Below, piece after piece: positions 31,149 through 34,286 of a stretch of DNA of 34,286 nt. The stretch lies in the NCBI GenBank assembly GCA_022800315.1, contig JAAWQC010000026.1:1-34286 (forward strand). The letters are read 5' to 3'. The stretch comes from Clostridiales bacterium (GTDB lineage: Bacteria > Bacillota > Clostridia > Oscillospirales > Acutalibacteraceae). The notes beneath the pieces are model-generated. The model was not told the DNA's origin, ran no database searches, and worked only from the letters and a program-made list of their open reading frames with translations. A program made the translations under genes and the position numbers. The stretch's first letter is position 1, and each line of letters begins with the position of its first letter.

Positions 31149-32570
31149 ATGGTATTCAGCAGCCTGACCTTCCTGTTTTACTTTCTGCCGGCGGTGCTGG
31201 CGGTGTATTTCATCGTGCCACGCCGGTTCAAAAACGTCGTGCTGCTGGTCTTCAGCCTCGCGTTTTACGGCTGGGGTGAACCGGTGTACATCACCCTGAT
31301 GATCGTTTCCATCCTGATGGATTACGGCCTGGGGATCTGGATGCACCGCTGTCTGACCCGCGGGGATCAGAAGGGCGCCAAGCGGGTGCTCATTCTCGCG
31401 GTCGTGCTCAACCTGGCCCTGCTGGCCTTCTTTAAATACGCCAATTTCCTCATCGACAACCTGAACCAGGTGCCGGGTATCCGCATACCGGCGCTGGACC
31501 TGCCCCTGCCTATCGGCATCTCCTTCTATACCTTCCAGGCCATGTCCTATCTGATCGACCTGTATCGGGGCGACGTGCCGGTGCAGAAGAGCGTGATCGC
31601 CTTCGGCACCTATGTCTCCCTGTTTCCCCAGCTGATCGCCGGCCCCATTGTGCGCATGTCCACCGTGTCGGAGGAACTGAGCCACCGCCGGGAATCCGCC
31701 GATCTTTTCTCCTCCGGTATCCGGCGGTTTATGACCGGTCTGGGGAAAAAGGTGCTGCTGGCCAACAACATCGGCATGGTATGGTCGGCCATCTCCGCAC
31801 AGGATGCCAGCACCCTGCCCGTCCTGACCGCCTGGACCGGCCTGGCAGCTTTCACCTTTCAGATTTACTTCGATTTTTCGGGATATTCGGATATGGCCAT
31901 TGGGCTGGGCCGTATGTTCGGCTTCCATTTCCTTGAGAATTTTAACTACCCCTATATGGCGGTGAGCATCACCGATTTCTGGCGGCGCTGGCATATCTCG
32001 CTGAGCACCTGGTTCCGCGAATACGTGTATATTCCGCTGGGCGGCAATCGCCGCGGAAAGGGCCGCCAGCTGTTCAACCTGCTGGTAGTCTGGATGCTGA
32101 CCGGCATCTGGCACGGTGCCAGCTGGAACTTCGTCGCGTGGGGTCTCTATTTCGGTATCTGGCTGGCGCTGGAAAAATTCGTACTGCGCCGCTATCTCGA
32201 TAAGGCCCCCCGCTGGGTGGGCCATGTGTACACCCTGCTGCTCGTCATGGTCAGCTGGTGTATCTTCGCCTTCGATTCCCTGTCCAGCGGTCTTGGCTAC
32301 CTGCGGGCGTTGGTGGGCGGCTACGGCCAGGGACTGTGGGACTCGGCCGGCCTGTATACCCTGTACACCAACGCCCTCCTGTTCCTGCTGCTCATCCTCT
32401 TCTCCACCCCTCTTCCCATGAAGCTGTACCGCCGCGCGGAGAAGGCCCTGCGGCCCCGCCCGGCGCTGGCGGGCACGGTGGAAATCGTGCCGCTACTGCT
32501 GCTTGGCGCGGTGTGCGTCGCCTTTCTGGTGGACGCCTCCTATAACCCTTTCCTGTACTTCCGATTCTGA
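31149..32570 (+). CDS. MBOAT-family O-acyltransferase (AlgI/PatA/DltB-like)
   Basis: The 473-residue polytopic membrane protein begins MVFSSLTFLFYFLPAVL, typical of the AlgI/PatA branch. It contains PIGISFYTFQAMSYLIDLYRG, QIYFDFSGYSDMAIGLGRMFG, FNYPYMAVSITDFWRRWHISLS and the catalytic-histidine block TGIWHGASWNF, with H322 as the conserved MBOAT histidine. Such proteins move acetyl groups across the membrane for an extracytoplasmic partner. The next gene, 21 bases on, encodes that type of partner (DHHW). It lies 29 bases after the anti-sigma gene, with AAAGGATGG upstream. The acceptor may be peptidoglycan, teichoic acid or exopolysaccharide. Confidence 0.92.
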   Translation: MVFSSLTFLFYFLPAVLAVYFIVPRRFKNVVLLVFSLAFYGWGEPVYITLMIVSILMDYGLGIWMHRCLTRGDQKGAKRVLILAVVLNLALLAFFKYANFLIDNLNQVPGIRIPALDLPLPIGISFYTFQAMSYLIDLYRGDVPVQKSVIAFGTYVSLFPQLIAGPIVRMSTVSEELSHRRESADLFSSGIRRFMTGLGKKVLLANNIGMVWSAISAQDASTLPVLTAWTGLAAFTFQIYFDFSGYSDMAIGLGRMFGFHFLENFNYPYMAVSITDFWRRWHISLSTWFREYVYIPLGGNRRGKGRQLFNLLVVWMLTGIWHGASWNFVAWGLYFGIWLALEKFVLRRYLDKAPRWVGHVYTLLLVMVSWCIFAFDSLSSGLGYLRALVGGYGQGLWDSAGLYTLYTNALLFLLLILFSTPLPMKLYRRAEKALRPRPALAGTVEIVPLLLLGAVCVAFLVDASYNPFLYFRF

Positions 32571-32591
32571 ACCGAAAGGAGGGCAATCCCT

Positions 32592-33755
32592 ATGGAAATC
32601 AAGGGCTGGGTGATGACCGGCGCCTTTATCGCTGCACTGGCGGTTACCACCGGCGCCAACCTGCTGACCCCTTCGCGGGATTATTCCGAGACGGAAAACC
32701 GTTATTTGCAGCAAATGCCGGCCTTCACCAGCGACAACCTCTTTTCCGGCCGGTTCACCAAGGATTTCGACACCTATGCCAGCGACCAGTTTTGGAACCG
32801 AGACGGCTGGGTCGGGATGAAGACGCTCTCCCAGCTCGCCCTGCTGCAAAAGGACAACGGCCGGGTCTATTTTGGCAAGGACAACACTCTTTTTGAAAAA
32901 ACCACCGCCTTTTCTCCATCCCGGGTGGACGCGAATTGTGAAGCGGTGGCGGAATTTCTCAGTCGGGTGAAGGACCTCTCCCCGGATACCCGCAGCCGGG
33001 TCATGCTGGTCCCCACCGCCGCCGCCATCGACCGGGACAAATTGCCCCTTCTCGCCCCCGTGGCGGACGAAGGGGCCGTGATCGACCGGATGAAATCCGC
33101 CGCCGGTGATGCCCTGATCGACCCCACTGGACTCCTCCTCCAGCATAAGGAGGAGGGTCTCTACTACCGCACCGACCACCACTGGACCACCGCGGGCGCG
33201 TATTACGGATACACCGCCTTCGCCGGCGGGATGGGCTTTGCCCCCGCACCGAAGGAGAGCTTTCAAATACAGACCGTCACCGACCAGTTCTACGGCACCC
33301 TGTATTCCAAAGCCAATCTCCACACCATCCCCCCCGACCGCATCGAGACGTATACCCCGACCCCCGCCGTCTCCAGCGCGGTATCGTGGCAGGAAACCAC
33401 CGGGCAGGGAACGGCCTCGGCCCTCGATTCCCTGTATGACGCCTCCTATCTGGAGCAGAAGGACAAATACGCCTATTTCCTCGGCGGCAACCATCCTCTC
33501 ACCCGGATCAATACCGATACGAAAAACGGCAGGACCCTCCTCCTTCTCAAAGATTCTTATGCAAACGCCCTCGTTCCCTTCCTCACCGCCCATTACGAGC
33601 ATCTCGTGCTGGTGGACCTGCGGTATTATAAGCAGTCCATTGCCCCTCTGTTCGACGAGGGGATCGACGATCTGCTGATTCTCTATAATGTCAGCGGATT
33701 CGCGGAGGAAAAGACGGTGGCCGCCGGCCTTCCCGTCGCCCTCCCGGCGGAATAA
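32592..33755 (+). CDS. DHHW-family (AlgX/AlgJ/PatB-like) extracytoplasmic O-acyltransferase/esterase
   Basis: The 387-residue protein has an N-terminal membrane anchor (about 6-25), followed by SETENRYLQQMPAFTSDNLFSG, the common start of the family. The SGNH-type catalytic elements are the eponymous DHHW at 195-198 (YRTDHHWTTAGAYYGY) and the late serine S322 (LLLKDSYANALVPF). AlgX and AlgJ transfer acetyl groups to alginate, and PatB does so for peptidoglycan; in clostridia DHHW proteins are encoded next to an MBOAT gene, as here. The start has AAAGGAGGG with good spacing. It is the last gene of the six-gene SigV operon and is followed by a strong terminator. Confidence 0.9.
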   Translation: MEIKGWVMTGAFIAALAVTTGANLLTPSRDYSETENRYLQQMPAFTSDNLFSGRFTKDFDTYASDQFWNRDGWVGMKTLSQLALLQKDNGRVYFGKDNTLFEKTTAFSPSRVDANCEAVAEFLSRVKDLSPDTRSRVMLVPTAAAIDRDKLPLLAPVADEGAVIDRMKSAAGDALIDPTGLLLQHKEEGLYYRTDHHWTTAGAYYGYTAFAGGMGFAPAPKESFQIQTVTDQFYGTLYSKANLHTIPPDRIETYTPTPAVSSAVSWQETTGQGTASALDSLYDASYLEQKDKYAYFLGGNHPLTRINTDTKNGRTLLLLKDSYANALVPFLTAHYEHLVLVDLRYYKQSIAPLFDEGIDDLLILYNVSGFAEEKTVAAGLPVALPAE

Positions 33756-33761
33756 AAGCGT

Positions 33762-33806
33762 AAATCGGCCCACACAGCAAAGTTTTTGCCGTGTGGGCCG
33801 ATTTTT
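33762..33806 (+). terminator. Terminator of the SigV operon
   Basis: AAATCGGCCCACAC (33762-33775) pairs perfectly with GTGTGGGCCGATTT (33791-33804), with further GCAAA/TTTGC pairing in the loop, and is followed by TT. It also cuts into the 3' side of the minus-strand pseudogene region. Confidence 0.88.
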
Positions 33807-33819
33807 CAGCGCAGCTTTT

Positions 33820-34036
33820 GTGGTCACGACCCAGGTGAACGGTACGGGAACATAAGCGGCCCAGTTCAGCATGGCGGTGGACAGGATATTCGGCAGCATG
33901 GCGCAGAAGATGGTCAGAAAACAGACCTGAAAGGTCCTGTTTTTCAGCGACGGCAGGGGATTTCCCCGCCGGGAATAGGACCAGATGATGTACAAAAAAC
34001 AAACGAAATACACTCCGCCGCCAGATTCCAACGCAT
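33820..34036 (-). pseudogene. Frameshifted, truncated N-terminal membrane domain of a sensor protein
   Basis: Reading the minus strand, GGAGGG (34050-34045) is followed by an ATG at 34036 and MRWNLAAECISFVF, a typical start of the multi-helix membrane domain found in front of GGDEF-type proteins of clostridia. That frame then fails, but the neighbouring frame continues naturally with LYIIWSYSRRGNPLPSLKNR, FQVCFLTIFCAMLPNILSTA and YVPVPFTWVVTT. A one-base change near the T-run at about 34000 would join the two. After WVVTT similarity ends and the SigV-operon terminator begins, so the remaining membrane helices and any output domain are gone. The family assignment is by pattern memory only; that it is a broken membrane protein gene is better supported. 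Confidence 0.55.
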
Positions 34037-34197
34037 ATCCGTCGCCCTCCACGCTCTCTGTCCGCAAACATCCACAGTATAGCACAAATCATCGAAAAAA
34101 ACGCTCAAATTCAAAAGACCGCTCTTCCCGGTATCCGCGTCCGTACGCTCCCGCCGCTACCCCCGAAAACTATTTTTTCATCCCGTCGTATAAGCAA

Positions 34198-34226
34198 TTG
34201 CACTGGAGCGGGGAGTGTGTTATGCT
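34198..34226 (+). promoter_or_regulatory. Promoter at the right edge
   Basis: TTGCAC (34198-34203), an exact 17-nt spacer and TATGCT (34221-34226) predict a start near 34233, seven bases before the repeated hairpin motif. The gene it serves lies outside the window. Confidence 0.6.
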
Positions 34227-34239
34227 ATAAACAATGAGA

Positions 34240-34286
34240 GGAAGAATGCAAAAGGCATTCTTCGGCACCGGTTCCCTCTGCCTATC
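34240..34286 (+). repeat. Second copy of the leader motif (cut by the window end)
   Basis: GAAGAATGC (34241-34249) and GCATTCTTC (34255-34263) form a 9-bp hairpin followed by GCACCGG (34265-34271) and TCCCT (34273-34277). It aligns without gaps to 170-207, with 33 of 38 positions identical; differences fall mainly in the loop, and one change extends the stem by a C-G pair. The downstream pairing partners seen in the first copy would lie beyond the window. Confidence 0.6.

Noticed and set aside
32493..34085. 530-residue minus-strand open frame
   Set aside because: Most of it is the antisense of the DHHW gene and has shadow-frame composition. Only its first part (about 33820-34000) carries a meaningful membrane-domain sequence, which I list as a pseudogene.
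1..34286. CRISPR array, insertion sequence or prophage genes
   Set aside because: I saw no regularly spaced direct repeats, transposase or integrase motifs or phage structural genes. The only repeated sequence found is the 38-nt leader motif at both ends.

Overview
The window looks like chromosomal DNA from a moderately GC-rich, endospore-forming member of the Clostridia, probably near the Oscillospiraceae/Ruminococcaceae. The evidence is a spoVAE gene, a tRNA-Asn-type T-box in front of an aspS/gatCAB locus, clean A+G-rich ribosome binding sites, SigV/RsiV-type signalling, and DUF4358, DHHW and PF06541 proteins common in that class. There is no rRNA, CRISPR array, insertion sequence or phage module. 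Genes sit in compact operons separated by near-perfect terminator hairpins.

Layout. 1-1380: a promoter with a structured leader-like RNA, then an ArsR-type regulator and a nitroreductase. 1481-5115 (minus): a two-gene restriction-modification locus in which one polypeptide carries both a PD-(D/E)xK-type nuclease domain and an N6-adenine methylase, with a separate specificity subunit; the organisation resembles BcgI rather than a classical Type I HsdRMS. 5322-7253: a YyaL/SPATA20-type protein. 7294-9723: an HxlR regulator divergent from a Zn-macrodomain / class M sirtuin / DUF1905 operon, a probable reversible ADP-ribosylation module. 9864-10616: two small membrane proteins (DUF4234, DUF2752). 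10693-16022: a T-box with an apparent AAC (Asn) specifier controls a single-chain AspRS-GatC fusion followed by gatA and gatB, so the enzymes making Asn-tRNA(Asn) by transamidation are wired to tRNA-Asn charging. 16099-16184: tRNA-Leu(CAA).

16539-21884: a long structured 5' leader precedes a six-gene ABC operon with three different integral membrane subunits, one BcrA-like ATPase, and two membrane-anchored extracytoplasmic beta-rich proteins at its two ends. I do not recognise this system, and it is one of the best candidates here for something undescribed. 22205-22870: a manganese catalase. 22961-25844 (minus): recG and a PF06541 membrane protein. 26204-26569: an isolated spoVAE. 26931-28175 (minus): a radical SAM protein of the putative DNA modification/repair family.

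28357-33755: a tight six-gene operon with a membrane-anchored SGNH hydrolase, a DUF4358 lipoprotein, a SigV-like ECF sigma factor, an RsiV-like anti-sigma factor, an MBOAT acyltransferase and a DHHW (AlgX/PatB-like) protein. This reads as a lysozyme- or envelope-stress-sensing unit that controls its own cell-surface O-acylation machinery. The window ends with a terminator, a frameshifted and truncated membrane-sensor pseudogene on the minus strand, and a new promoter followed at once by a 38-nt motif that also occurs, with identical spacing, in the leader at the start of the window.
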